Source: JAPPLB01 sp965218555 (GTDB taxonomy: Bacteria > Acidobacteriota > Terriglobia > Bryobacterales > UBA6623). Taken from it: DNA of 64,000 nucleotides. Below are positions 35,082 to 44,476 of this stretch, piece by piece. The translations under genes were made by a program, and so were the position numbers. The notes beneath the pieces are model-generated. The model saw only the letters and a list, made by a program, of their open reading frames with translations. It was not told where the DNA came from and made no database searches. Position 1 is the stretch's first letter. The number at the start of each line of letters is the position of its first letter. Where the stretch lies: NCBI GenBank assembly GCA_965218555.1, contig OZ244625.1:2790001-2854000 (forward strand). Reading direction: 5' to 3'.

Positions 35082-36455
35082 CTAGCCGCGCTGCACGGCG
35101 CCCGTTGCGAATGAGGGCAACGCCGCCTCCGCATCGGCTTCGATGGCGCGGTCTTTCATCTCCGGGATCTGAATGCGCACCCGAGTGCCGCCTCCGGGTC
35201 TGTCTTCGATCACCATGTCGAACTCGTTCCCGAACAACACTTCGAGCCGCTCGTAGACGTTGCTCACGCCAATGCCGGAGCGAAAGACATCGGGGATCGT
35301 CTCCGGGCGGATGCCGACTCCGTCGTCCTCGAGTTCAAGCTGCAGCCGCGACCCCTGCACGGCGCTACGAATCCAGATAGTGCCTCCGCCTACCTTCGGG
35401 CTGATGCCGTGCTTGATGGAGTTCTCGACAATCAGTTGCAGCAGCATGCTGGGAATCAAGGCGTTCGTCGTGTTGGCGGCGACCTCCTTGACGATCTTCA
35501 GCTTGTCGCCGAACCGCACTACCTCGATGCTCAGGTAGTCGTCGACAAAAGCCAACTCATCTCGAAGCGGTGCGAGCGCTTCCTGCTTGCGCAGCAACCG
35601 CCGCAGAATCGTCGACAGCTTGAAGATCAACAGCCGGGCGGTATCACCGTCGCTGCGGATGAGCGACGCCACCGAATTCAGCGTGTTGAACAGAAAATGA
35701 GGGTTGATCTGGCTCGTCAGTGATGCCAGCCGGGCCTCGACCAGCAGCCGTTGCTGCTCTTCGAGCTTCCATTCGTTGCGGGTGTTGTTCCAGATCTTGA
35801 GCGTCAGGCCGACGCACAGCATCGTAGAGAAATACACCAGAACCACGGTCGCCGGGTTGAGTGTCGCCGCCGGCGGGTGCATCACGAACAACCAGTTCTT
35901 GGACGTGAAAGCATGTCCGAGGCTCGACCGGATGAACTCGATCGCCAGACAGCATAAGAACAGCAGCATCTGGAAGGCGCCCTGCGGCGAGCGCAAAGTC
36001 GGCATCCGCCAACTGGATAAAGTGAAAGGGTAAAACGGAGAGAACCGCCAGACGTCCTCAGGCCCCGGGGCGATGTTGCGCAACAGTCCGCCCAGCGCTC
36101 CGACGCCAACCATCAAGGGCAAGGTGAACAGCTCATGCGGTGAAATCAGCACCGCGGGGAGAGCGACCAGGCCCCCCGCCAATGCGCCCGTCACGTAGCC
36201 GCCTACCAGTCCCGTGACGAAAGCGCCCTCCAGCCCCAGTTCGGCGGCGTCGTACCCGAGTACATGCCGAACCAAACTGCCGGCCGCGAAGAACAGCCCG
36301 AAGAGAGCGCCGAGTTGCAGCCTCTGCCTCAGCGTGCGTTGCTCGCGCAAGAGCATCCGCTTGGCGAAACCCCAACGCAGAAGAAGGCTGGCCATCGAAG
36401 CGATGATTGCGATCTTCACCAGCAGGCTGATGAGAAGCTCTTTTTCTCCCGGCAT
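35082..36455 (-). CDS. LytS/YehU-type sensor histidine kinase
   Basis: A 457-residue membrane sensor kinase. The N-terminal half has five or six hydrophobic helices in the 5TMR_LYT pattern (including 'GLVGGYVTGALAGGLVALPA'), followed by one or two more helices. Then comes the His_kinase domain with 'SLTSQINPHFLFNTLNSVASLI' in outline, where the phosphorylated histidine is in NPHFLFN. The ATPase part has 'PSMLLQLIVENSIKHG' (N box) and 'LELEDDGVGI' and 'GIGVSNVYERL' (G boxes). The start at 36455 avoids overlap with the divergent ribA; 36542 is the longest form. Such kinases normally pair with a LytTR-type regulator, but none is adjacent. Confidence 0.88.
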   Translation of the reverse strand: MPGEKELLISLLVKIAIIASMASLLLRWGFAKRMLLREQRTLRQRLQLGALFGLFFAAGSLVRHVLGYDAAELGLEGAFVTGLVGGYVTGALAGGLVALPAVLISPHELFTLPLMVGVGALGGLLRNIAPGPEDVWRFSPFYPFTLSSWRMPTLRSPQGAFQMLLFLCCLAIEFIRSSLGHAFTSKNWLFVMHPPAATLNPATVVLVYFSTMLCVGLTLKIWNNTRNEWKLEEQQRLLVEARLASLTSQINPHFLFNTLNSVASLIRSDGDTARLLIFKLSTILRRLLRKQEALAPLRDELAFVDDYLSIEVVRFGDKLKIVKEVAANTTNALIPSMLLQLIVENSIKHGISPKVGGGTIWIRSAVQGSRLQLELEDDGVGIRPETIPDVFRSGIGVSNVYERLEVLFGNEFDMVIEDRPGGGTRVRIQIPEMKDRAIEADAEAALPSFATGAVQRG

Positions 36456-36499
36456 CTGCGGCGCCGTGCGGACGGGGCGGATGCTGCCAGTCCGTTCTC

Positions 36500-36505
36500 T
36501 ATAAT
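36500..36505 (+). promoter_or_regulatory. possible -10 element for ribA
   Basis: TATAAT stands eight bases before the ribA ATG. A start site here would give a nearly leaderless message. No TTGACA-like -35 is visible at the expected distance. Confidence 0.3.
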
Positions 36506-36513
36506 GATATGCG

Positions 36514-37143
36514 ATGGAGCCGACCCCGATAACAGCGGACACCGCGCAACTCGAACAGGTTGCCGATGCCGCGTTCCCGTGTGCTTACGGCGAATTCCGC
36601 ATCCTTGGCTTTCGCGGCCGGGCCAACGGCCATGCGAGCGAGATCATCGTGCTCAAGGCCGGCGACCTGTCAGCAAACGAAGTCCCGCTGGTGCGCATTC
36701 ACTCCCAGTGCCTGACGGGCGAAGTCTTTCACGGCCTGCGCTGCGATTGCGGCCAACAACTGGAGATGGCCCTGGAACAGATCGGCCGGGAAGGCTCCGG
36801 GCTGTTGATCTACGATCCGCAGGAAGGCCGCGGCATCGGCCTGCTCAACAAACTCAAGGCCTACCAGCTTCAGGACGAAGGCGCTGACACCGTCGAAGCC
36901 AATGAACAACTAGGGTTCGCCGCGGATCTCCGGTCCTACGAGTCGGCCGCTTGCGTTCTGCACACGCTCGGTGTCAGCCGCGTCCGGCTACTCTCGAACA
37001 ACCCCTCCAAGATCGCCGGGCTTCAGCAAGCCGGCATCGAGGTAGTCGAGCGCATCCCTTGTGAAGTGCCGAGCAGCGACCGCACGGCCGGCTACCTGCG
37101 AACCAAGAAAGACAAGTTGGGTCACATCCTGGAAGGCCTCTAG
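36514..37143 (+). CDS. ribA: GTP cyclohydrolase II
   Basis: A 209-residue stand-alone GTP cyclohydrolase II, which turns GTP into 2,5-diamino-6-ribosylamino-pyrimidinone phosphate, the first step of riboflavin synthesis. The zinc ligands are Cys66, Cys77 and Cys79 in 'CLTGEVFHGLRCDCGQQ'. 'YDPQEGRGIGLLNKLKAY' holds the catalytic region, and 'LLSNNPSKIAGL' is the conserved C-terminal block. It is not fused to a RibB domain, unlike many bacterial RibBA proteins. No FMN riboswitch is visible in the short upstream region, which is shared with the divergent sensor kinase. The next gene lies 288 bases downstream on the opposite strand and nothing recognisable is between. Confidence 0.93.
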   Translation: MEPTPITADTAQLEQVADAAFPCAYGEFRILGFRGRANGHASEIIVLKAGDLSANEVPLVRIHSQCLTGEVFHGLRCDCGQQLEMALEQIGREGSGLLIYDPQEGRGIGLLNKLKAYQLQDEGADTVEANEQLGFAADLRSYESAACVLHTLGVSRVRLLSNNPSKIAGLQQAGIEVVERIPCEVPSSDRTAGYLRTKKDKLGHILEGL

Positions 37144-37431
37144 CGATCAACCAGGAATCGGGCGAACGTAGTAGTCGGCCCAGGGCCAACGGGGATGCGC
37201 TACTGCATCGACTCGGTGGTGCTCAAGTAGGATGGGGCGGAAAAAGCTGCAAATCGACGAAGGCCGTCCTGGTGTGTCAACCGGCCCTCCCGGGCAGGAT
37301 TGGAAAGAGGCTTTTTGCCCGAATGCACGCCTGCGATGAAGACAAGTTCGCCCTCTACGGACCGACAACCAGGTTCAACAAGAAAGAGAGGGCCTGGAGA
37401 AACGATTCTTCGCCGAATAGGGACTACGCAC

Positions 37432-38844
37432 TCAAGCCAGCAGCGCCTCCACCACCTTCCCCTCGACATCCGTGAGGCGGTAGTCCCGGCCGCTGTGGCG
37501 GTAGGTGAGGCGGGTGTGATCGAAGCCCATCAAGCGCAGCATCGTGGCGTGCAGGTCGTGCGGGTGGACGGGGTTTTCTTCCGCCTTGAATCCGAAGTCG
37601 TCGGTGTTGCCGTAGGCCAGTCCGCCTTTGAACCCGCCGCCCGCCAGCACGGCTGAGAAACCGTGACTGTTGTGATCGCGGCCGTTTTGCACCGAGATAC
37701 GGCCGCTGACTTCGACCGTCGGTGTGCGCCCGAACTCGCCGCTGATCAGCACAATCGTTTCATCAAGCAGCCCGGACGCCTTTAAATCCTGAATCAACGC
37801 CGCCATCGGCGCATCCGAATCGGCCGTCAGCTTGCGCATGCGCTGGATGTCCTGGTGGGTGTCCCAAGGCTGCATGTTGCCGTAGTAGACCTGCACCATG
37901 CGGACGCCGTGCTCAACGAGCCGCCGGGCGATCAGGCAGCCGCGCGCAAAGTCCCCTTCGCCGTAGCGTTCGCGTGTCTTGGTGCTCTCTTTACGAACGT
38001 CAAACGCATCGAGTGCTTCGACCTGCATGCGGAACGCGACTTCCATCGAGTGAATCGTCGCTTCCAGCTCCGGAGCGTGACCCTGTTGGCCAAGGTGCCT
38101 GCGGTTGAGCTTGCTCAACAACTCGACTTGACGAGCCTGTTGCCCGGGCCGCAGGCGCGGGTTGCGCACGTAGGAGACGAGCTTCTCGGGGTCTTCCTCG
38201 TCGTTGCGCACATAGGCGCCTTGAAAGCTTCCCGGCAGGAACGCCGAGGACCACAACTGCGGCCCAATCACCGGCAATCCGGGGCACATCACGATGTAGC
38301 CCGGCAGGTCCTGGTTCTCAGTGCCGAGGCCGTACGTCAGCCAGGCGCCCATCGAGGGATGTCCCGCGAGACGGTGGCCGCAGTTCAGCATGAACAGCGA
38401 CGGCTCATGGAACGGAACGTCGGTGTACATCGACTTGACGATGCTGAGGTCGTCGGCGCAGGTCGCAAGGTTTGAGAAGATCTCACTGATCTTCAGGCCG
38501 CTCTCGCCGTACTCCTTGAACTCGAAAGGCGAGCGCATCAGCGCACCCGTCTTGCGCTCCGTCTTGAGATTCCCGCCGGGATAGGGCTTCCCGTTGTACT
38601 TGTCGAGCAGTGGCTTGTAGTCGAAGCTGTCGACATGCGAAGCGCCGCCGTTGAGAAACAGATGGATAACGTGCTTCGCTTTGGCGGGAAAGTGAGGCTC
38701 TCTGACGGCGAGAGGGTTCGGCGAACTCGTGCCGGCGGCCAGCGTGCGAGCCAGCCCAACGGCGCCCAACCCCGTCCCGACGGTGCGCAGCATGTTGCGC
38801 CGGCTGATGGTTCTGGGTGGCAGCGGCATGGGATCTCCGTTCAT
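37432..38844 (-). CDS. DUF1501 family protein
   Basis: A 470-residue exported protein with a Tat signal ('TISRRNMLRTVGTGLGAVGL'). DUF1501 features follow: 'HVIHLFLNGGASHVDSFDYKP' in outline, 'FPF...EYGESGLKISEIF', 'VYYGNMQPWDTHQDI', 'VLISGEFGRTPTVEVSGR' and 'GRDHNSHGFSAVLAGGGFKGG', a sulfatase/alkaline-phosphatase-like fold with possible metal sites. The reaction is unknown. The start codon overlaps the stop of the DUF1549/DUF1553 gene by one base (TAATG), so the two are translationally coupled. This pair is a standard unit in Planctomycetes and Acidobacteriota. Confidence 0.9.
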   Translation of the reverse strand: MNGDPMPLPPRTISRRNMLRTVGTGLGAVGLARTLAAGTSSPNPLAVREPHFPAKAKHVIHLFLNGGASHVDSFDYKPLLDKYNGKPYPGGNLKTERKTGALMRSPFEFKEYGESGLKISEIFSNLATCADDLSIVKSMYTDVPFHEPSLFMLNCGHRLAGHPSMGAWLTYGLGTENQDLPGYIVMCPGLPVIGPQLWSSAFLPGSFQGAYVRNDEEDPEKLVSYVRNPRLRPGQQARQVELLSKLNRRHLGQQGHAPELEATIHSMEVAFRMQVEALDAFDVRKESTKTRERYGEGDFARGCLIARRLVEHGVRMVQVYYGNMQPWDTHQDIQRMRKLTADSDAPMAALIQDLKASGLLDETIVLISGEFGRTPTVEVSGRISVQNGRDHNSHGFSAVLAGGGFKGGLAYGNTDDFGFKAEENPVHPHDLHATMLRLMGFDHTRLTYRHSGRDYRLTDVEGKVVEALLA

Positions 38845-41538
38845 TACTGAATATAAAGGAACTCGTTCGAACTCAGAAGGGCCTGTGCATAGCTCGGCCA
38901 GGTGCCGGCGCCGCCCCTGAGGTATTCGTGCCCGATGGCCAGCTCTTCCTCGGTGGGCTCCCGGCCGTAGACCAGCCAGTAGGCCCGGCGGATACGTGCG
39001 GCATCATCCCCGCCGGCTTCATCGATCAGGCGGTCGGTCAGCCGCTCGGCTTGACGCATGACAAATTCGCTGTTGAGAAAGAAGAGGCCCTGAAGCGGGG
39101 TATTCGTGCCGATCCGCTGCGGGCTCGTCTGGTTTGGATTCGGGAAATCGAATAGGCCGAGACTCTTGTCGAGCTTGCGGCGGCTCACGTAGGAGTACAC
39201 CGTCCGTCGCCGGTTCATAAGGTCGGAAACCAGCGTCGGATCGCCGCCGCCAGACAGCTCCAGATTGCCCGAAACCTGCAGCAGCGAATCCCGCAAAGCC
39301 TCGACATCCAAGCGGCGGCGGTTCGCTCGCCAGAACAGCCGATTGTCGGGGTCGACCTCTTCGTTCTTTCCAACGCTCTCCGAGCTGCGAGCGTAGGCGT
39401 CCGACATCATGAGCTCGCGATGCATCGCCTTGATCGACCAACCGTTCTTTACAAACCGCTCCGCCAGATAGTCGAGCAGCTTCGGATGGCTCGGTCTCTC
39501 GCCCATCTGCCCGAAATTGCTCGGCGTGTTCACGATTCCCCGGCCGAAGTGGTGCAGCCAGATCCGGTTGACCATGACCCGCGCGGTGAGTGGATTGTCT
39601 GGCCCGGCAATCGCTTCGGCCAGATCGAGGCGGCCGCTTCCCGTCTTGAACTCGCGCCCGCCAAGGATGGTGAGAAAGCGCCGCGGCACCTCTGGGCCGA
39701 GATTGTCCTTGCTGCCGCGGATGTGAACATGCTCGTTCTTCGGATCGTCCTTGTCGTGAACAACGTGCAGGAACGGGTACTTCTCCGGAAGCGAGTCTTG
39801 CAGGCTCTCGATCTTTACTCGTAGCCGATCAGCGTGGTCGCGCCATTCACCGGGAAGAAAACGGTCGATCTCAGCGTCCGCGTAGTAGAGCACACCGTGC
39901 TCGAACCCCTCAGGCGCGTCGAAAGCCTGTGCCGAGCCAAGGTCACGCCAGAGGAAATGCCGGTCGCGTTCCAGCGACAGCAACTCGACTTCGTTGCGCA
40001 CACGGCTGCTATCCTCGCCCCCGAGCCGGATTTCGTTCTCTTTGTCGATCTGCCGTTTCTCGCGCAGCACGTCGAGCGCGAGAGTCTCCATCTCGGTGGC
40101 CCAAGGGCGCAGATGCTCAGGGGATGGATCCGTCAGAAATTCATCGAATCGATCAAGCAGCGGGTGATCGCGGGACGAGTTACCCAGGTACCGTACCCAA
40201 CGTTCGAGCGTTTCCTCATCCAAGAGGAATTCATGCACGACCTCGGGCATGTCGCGCCGGCGAGGACCGAGGACATTCCAGGCAGCTTCGAGATACGACG
40301 CTGTGTTGCCGGCCAGCACCTCAACCAACTGGCGCGCCTGTGTCCCCAGAAACTCGTCGAGTTGCTTCTGCTCCTCTGCGATCTCTGCCGTTTTCTCTTC
40401 ATACTCGGCAACCGTCTTCTCATCAGCGAGCGGGAATTCGTCGACCTTGCTGCTATTGAAGACGCCGAGCATCGCATAGTAGTCCTCGGTCGGGATGGGG
40501 TCGAACTTATGGTCGTGGCACTGTGCGCATTGTACGGTCAGGCCCAGGAAACCTCGTCCGGTGGCGTCGATGCGGTCGTCCTGGAACTGCGGGCTGAGTC
40601 CGTAGAATGCCAAGCCGGCAACGAGATTGGGATTCTTGCCGCCTTCGAGGAAATCGCCCGCGATCTGCGCCTTCACGAACAGGTCGTAGGGCATGTCGTC
40701 GTTAAAAGCCTTGACCACCCAGTCGCGGTAACGATAAGCGTGCGGATAGGGCTCCATCTGGGTGGAGTTCAGCTTGTCATCCGAGTAACGGGCTACGTCG
40801 AGCCAGTAACGTCCCCAGCGCTCGCCGTATCGCGGCGACGCAAGCAAATCGTCCACAATTTTGGCGAAGGCATCCGGGGCGTGGTCATTGACAAAGGCGC
40901 GTACTTGCTTGGGCGTGGGGGGCAGACCGATCAAGTCCAGGTAGGCCCTTCGCAGCAGCGTGCGTTTATCCGCAGGCGGAGCCGGTTCGAGACCGTTCTC
41001 TTCAAGCCTCTTGAGGACAAAGCGGTCAATCGGCGTCGTTGCGCGCGCCTCGTCGCGAACCTTGGGCGGCTCGGGCTCGCGGACGGGCTGGAACGACCAG
41101 AAAGTCCGTTGTTCGTCTGTGATTCGAAATTCATCGCCGGCTTGGGTCTCCGGCGCGTCCGGCCAAACGGCGCCGTCGCGAATCCATGCCGTGATGTGAC
41201 CGATCTGCTCATCGGTGAGCTTGCCCTGTGGCGGCATCTTCAGGCGTTCGTGGGTATGCTGAACGGCCTTGAGAAGCAGGCTCCGCTCCGGGGTGGCCCG
41301 GCTGAATGGCGGGGCCTGAATGGCCACCCTTGATGAGTGCGCTGCGCGAGACCATCTCGAGGCCGCCGAGCTTCGCGGATGTGTGGCAAGCGAAGCAGTT
41401 CTCGGCAAGAACAGGCCGGACGCGGGTCTCGAAGAACTCGACGGCGTCCGCGCCGGACTGAGCACCCGCGGGCGAGACAAAGCTCAGACAAAGAAGTACT
41501 GAGAACGCGCTGATTGTGAAAACTGGCCTGATTCGCAC
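38844..41538 (-). CDS. PSCyt1-DUF1549-DUF1553 protein with an apparent one-base frameshift near its N-terminus
   Basis: A large exported protein of about 895 residues. The N-terminal part (GTG about 41538, or TTG 41556) encodes a signal peptide ('SVLLCLSFVSPAGAQ') and a c-type haem domain with 'ENCFACHTSAKLGGLEM' (CxxCH). Coding then shifts at about 41290, inside a run of four G on the plus strand. There the frame changes from '..HSGPAIQPGH' to 'PERSLLLKAVQHTHERLKMPP'; deleting one base restores one continuous frame. DUF1549 ('PIDRFVLKRLEENGL', 'RYGERWGRYWLDVARYSD') and DUF1553 ('LTARVMVNRIWLHHFGRGIV', 'GTNTPLQGLFFLNSEF') follow and look intact. The extra base may be a true mutation or a sequence error. 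The uninterrupted part alone is 38844-41480. Confidence 0.82.
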
Positions 41539-41706
41539 AGCGAACGAACTCCGCAATTGGAGTATATCGGCAGCTCGAGGAGGCGACAAGCGGCCGCCTG
41601 TGATCCGTACCCAGGGAGGGAGCATCCTGAGGGGGCTGCGATTGCGGAGAGCGGAGACAGGCTCGATTCGGTCCGGAGGGCCGCTCAGCCAATAGATGGC
41701 GGTATC

Positions 41707-42186
41707 GTGGGCAGGTCGGATCGTCCCGGTTTCTTCGCCCTGGCCAATCCGCTGCATTCGGACTACTACTCGCCACCGGCGCTTGTTGCCGGCGAACAGC
41801 CGCGCTGGAGAAAGCTGGAATACCCGCGGACGAGGGTTTTTGGTTCTGTGAATCTTTGGACGGACGACACTTTGACCGACGACCCGGCTTGCGGCGCATG
41901 ATGTTCATCGAGACGCTCTACAATGGCGATCGACATACTGTTGGATCCCGAACCGTCAGGCGCTGGAGCCCTTGCTATATAACGAGGTCAGGAAGGTCAT
42001 CGCGCGTCCGCACGCACAACTGCCGGCCGCCGCGCCAGAGTACTATTGGGAAAGGTCGTTCACGAGAAGCTTGTCCTGTGGCGTTTCGGAAGCAGCTCAA
42101 GCCGTTCATCCGGGGTCGCTGCGGGTCGGGAGCCGGAGTTGTGGAAGCGGCTGGTTGACGGTCTCGATTCACGGGAGACGGACTAA
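41707..42186 (+). pseudogene. probable decayed gene of unknown family
   Basis: Three consecutive stretches read like one protein but switch frame twice. From GTG 41707 one frame gives 'RPGFFALANPLHSDYYSPP' and 'RWRKLEYPRTRVFGSVNLW', then a TGA at 41899. A second frame (about 41921-42048) gives 'YCWIPNRQALEPLLYNEV'. The first frame resumes at 42049 with 'GKVVHEKLVLWRFG' and 'ELWKRLVDGLDSRETD' to a stop at 42184. The amino-acid content (many W, Y, P in plausible contexts) argues for former coding. The family was not recognised. It is divergent from the DUF1553 gene. Confidence 0.38.
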
Positions 42187-42213
42187 GGCGAGCGGCTTTC
42201 ATACGCCAGATCA

Positions 42214-42987
42214 ATGAAACTTGTTATCGACACGGACGCCAGAACCCTCGCAGTCGAAGAGGCAGGCAAGGATAGCGTCTCGCATGAACTTTACGGCCGT
42301 GAAGCGTTCGCGCAGATTTCGCGGCAGTGGGTGCGTGCGGGTTGGAGCCTACGCTACTATCACGGCTTTACCTGGATGGGGCTGCCTGTCCTGCAGTTGC
42401 CCGACGACTTGGTGCGCTTGCAAGAGGTGTTTTGGGAGGTGCGTCCGAGCCTGGTGATCGAGACGGGGGTTTTTCAGGGCGGCTCGTTGCTCTTCCACGC
42501 GTGCCTCTGCAAGGCACTGGGAGAAGGGCGCGTCGTGGGAGTTGACATCAACGTGCCGGCAAGTCTCCGGGATACGTTGAGGCGGCACGATGTCGGCTCG
42601 TTGATCACGCTGATCCAGGGCGATTCGGCCTCTCCGGAAGTTCTTCGGCAGATCGAGGCTCTGTGCAAGCCGCATGAAACGACCCTCGTCATTCTCGATT
42701 CCGACCACAGCCGGGATCACGTTCGCCGGGAACTGGAGGCCTTTGCGCCCATCGTCACGGCGGGTTCCTACTTGATCGCCGCGGATACGATCATGCGCGA
42801 CCTCGTCGATGTGCCCGGAGGCGAGCCGTCCTGGATGGAGGACAGCCCGGCTGCCGCCGTTGACGCCTTCCTCGCCACCCATCCGGAGTTCGAGCGCGTC
42901 ACTCATTCCCCACCGGCGGGCCTGGACGATCTGCCTGAAGCTGTGAGCTATTGGGGAGGCGGCTGGTTGCGGAGGCGCGCCTGCTGA
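42214..42987 (+). CDS. CmcI-like (cephalosporin hydroxylase family) methyltransferase-fold protein
   Basis: A 257-residue protein of the cephalosporin-hydroxylase/rhamnosyl-O-methyltransferase family with a Rossmann core. 'LVIETGVFQGGSLLFHA' is the SAM-binding loop (ExGxxxGxS), 'GRVVGVDINV' ends strand 2, and 'LITLIQGDSASPEVL' and 'TLVILDSDHSRDHVRREL' are the family's D-S-D-H metal/substrate motif. These proteins methylate sugars or small secondary metabolites using Mg. It starts 27 bases after the decayed gene and is followed after eight bases by a second methyltransferase gene, so the two likely act on the same glycan or metabolite. Confidence 0.85.
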   Translation: MKLVIDTDARTLAVEEAGKDSVSHELYGREAFAQISRQWVRAGWSLRYYHGFTWMGLPVLQLPDDLVRLQEVFWEVRPSLVIETGVFQGGSLLFHACLCKALGEGRVVGVDINVPASLRDTLRRHDVGSLITLIQGDSASPEVLRQIEALCKPHETTLVILDSDHSRDHVRRELEAFAPIVTAGSYLIAADTIMRDLVDVPGGEPSWMEDSPAAAVDAFLATHPEFERVTHSPPAGLDDLPEAVSYWGGGWLRRRAC

Positions 42988-42995
42988 TAGGCCAC

Positions 42996-43760
42996 ATGAC
43001 ATCTCAAGAACTCCAGCGAGAAGTCGAGGCGCTCGGGCCGTGGTTCTACCCGTTCGATTTTGGCGGCATCCGAACGGAGTCGAACGTCCCGCCCCACGTC
43101 GTCGAGATCTTCGAAACAAGGCGGCGCATGGTAGAAGGCATCGTAGCGACCCACTTCGGAGAACGCCTCGCTGAGATCCGGTGTCTTGACATCGGCTGCC
43201 ACGAAGGCCTCTACAGTTTCGCCATGACGCGGCTTGGCGTAGGGCGGGTCACCGGGCTCGACGTTCGTGAGGTGAATCTGACCAAGGCGCGCTTCGCTGC
43301 GGAGCAGCTCGGTCATACGGGGATCGAATTCCGGCAGGGCAACGTCGAGACGCTCGACACCTCATCGCTGGGTGCGTTTGATCTGACACTCCTTCTCGGT
43401 GTGCTCTATCACCTTGAGAACCCCATGCGGGCGCTGCGGAATTTGCGCGCCGTGACCTCGGAGCTATGCGTTGTCGAGACGCAAGTGATCGATGAAGTCG
43501 AAGGCGCGGCGGAGTGGGGCGCGCGGGAGTGGACCCGGCCGTATCAGGGAGTGCTCGCCTTGATCGACGAAACCGGCGAGTTCACCGCCGACAACACCGA
43601 AACCGGCCATTCGCCCGTAGCCACTTGCCCTTCCCCGAAGGCGCTGGCATTCATGCTCCAGCAAGCGGGGTTTTCGCGGGTCGAGTTCGTCGACCCGCCC
43701 GCCAACGCTTATGAGCAGCACGCACGGGGCAAGCGCATGGTATGCGTAGCTTATTGCTGA
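42996..43760 (+). CDS. class I SAM-dependent methyltransferase (CmoB-like/DUF1698)
   Basis: A 254-residue Rossmann-fold methyltransferase. The ATG at 42996 lies eight bases after the preceding stop. Motif I is 'CLDIGCHEGLYSFAMTRLG', motif II 'VTGLDVREVNLTKARFA', then 'FRQGNVETLD' and 'FDLTLLLGVLYHLENPMRAL', the post-motif region also seen in CmoB-like enzymes that modify tRNA or small molecules. CmoB's own carboxy-SAM residues cannot be confirmed, and pairing with the CmcI-like gene favours a metabolite or glycan substrate. The C-terminus ends with 'RGKRMVCVAYC'. Confidence 0.83.
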   Translation: MTSQELQREVEALGPWFYPFDFGGIRTESNVPPHVVEIFETRRRMVEGIVATHFGERLAEIRCLDIGCHEGLYSFAMTRLGVGRVTGLDVREVNLTKARFAAEQLGHTGIEFRQGNVETLDTSSLGAFDLTLLLGVLYHLENPMRALRNLRAVTSELCVVETQVIDEVEGAAEWGAREWTRPYQGVLALIDETGEFTADNTETGHSPVATCPSPKALAFMLQQAGFSRVEFVDPPANAYEQHARGKRMVCVAYC

Positions 43761-44188
43761 GGTTCAACAGCAATCAGTCCGTAGCAAATCGTGATTGTGC
43801 GCCGAAAAGCAGATCCAGGATCCGCTGGATGGGCCAGCCACGACGACACTGGTTGCTATTGTTGTCGAAGCCTGATTGAAAACGGAATCGAGCGGCAGGA
43901 CATAGCTGCAGCCCAGTCATCTCTAAGACAGGAGTGGCTGGTCGGCAAACAAAGTACTTCACCTTTTCCCGAAAAACTCGACCTGACATGGTTTGTCGGG
44001 CGTTGCAACCGCGCTTCTCATCGTCTATCTGCATGGAAAGCAGAGGTTACACGTACCCGTTGGCACGCAGCGCAAGCCGGCGGATTCCGGCCCTGTTGAC
44101 ACTCATCATGGTTCGTTGTTAGCCTGCGAAGTCGAGTTCCCGAGCAGGGCGCAAGCCTGCGGTTGATCCATCAAGAAGGAGAGAAGCC
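43761..44188. other. intergenic region upstream of groES
   Basis: About 430 bases without a convincing gene; open frames here have no recognisable protein features. No CIRCE-type inverted repeat (TTAGCACTC-N9-GAGTGCTAA) was found before groES. The only clear signal is AAGGAG at about 44176, the ribosome-binding site for the GTG at 44189. Confidence 0.5.
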
Positions 44189-44476
44189 GTGACTTTGAAA
44201 CCGTTGGGCGACCGTGTTGTGATCCGTCGCACCGAAGAACAAGAGCAGGTAAAAGGCGGCATCATCATTCCCGATTCCGCCAAAGAAAAGCCGCAGCGCG
44301 GCGAGGTTGTAGGGGCGGGCCCCGGCAAGCGGCTTGACAACGGTAGCGTCGCCGCCTTGGACGTCAAGGTTGGCGACAAAGTGTTCTTCGGTAAATATTC
44401 CGGTTCCGAAGTGACCGTGGATGGCGAAGAACTTCTGGTCATGCGCGAGGATGAGATTCTCGCCGTGATCGAGTAG
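44189..44476 (+). CDS. groS: co-chaperonin GroES
   Basis: A 95-residue GroES with the full family pattern: 'LKPLGDRVVIRRTEEQEQ' at the start, the mobile loop 'VKGGIIIPDSAKEKPQRGEV' in outline (the GroEL-contacting GGIIIP segment), 'VGDKVFFGKYSGSEVTVDGEE' in outline and the final 'REDEILAVIE'. It caps the GroEL ring during folding. It starts at GTG with AAGGAG eight bases upstream. groEL does not follow; the next 646 bases hold no gene and then an amidohydrolase gene begins. So it is either a second, orphan copy or groEL is encoded elsewhere. Confidence 0.95.
   Translation: MTLKPLGDRVVIRRTEEQEQVKGGIIIPDSAKEKPQRGEVVGAGPGKRLDNGSVAALDVKVGDKVFFGKYSGSEVTVDGEELLVMREDEILAVIE

Noticed and set aside
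36456..36513. FMN riboswitch upstream of ribA
   Set aside because: The upstream gap is under 60 bases and lacks RFN-type conserved blocks.
39834..41333. 499-codon plus-strand frame opposite DUF1553
   Set aside because: Low-complexity Arg/Leu/Val composition and no motifs; the opposite strand has clear DUF1549 and DUF1553 blocks.
44100..44188. CIRCE heat-shock operator upstream of groES
   Set aside because: A TTAGC word is present but the paired GAGTGCTAA half is missing.
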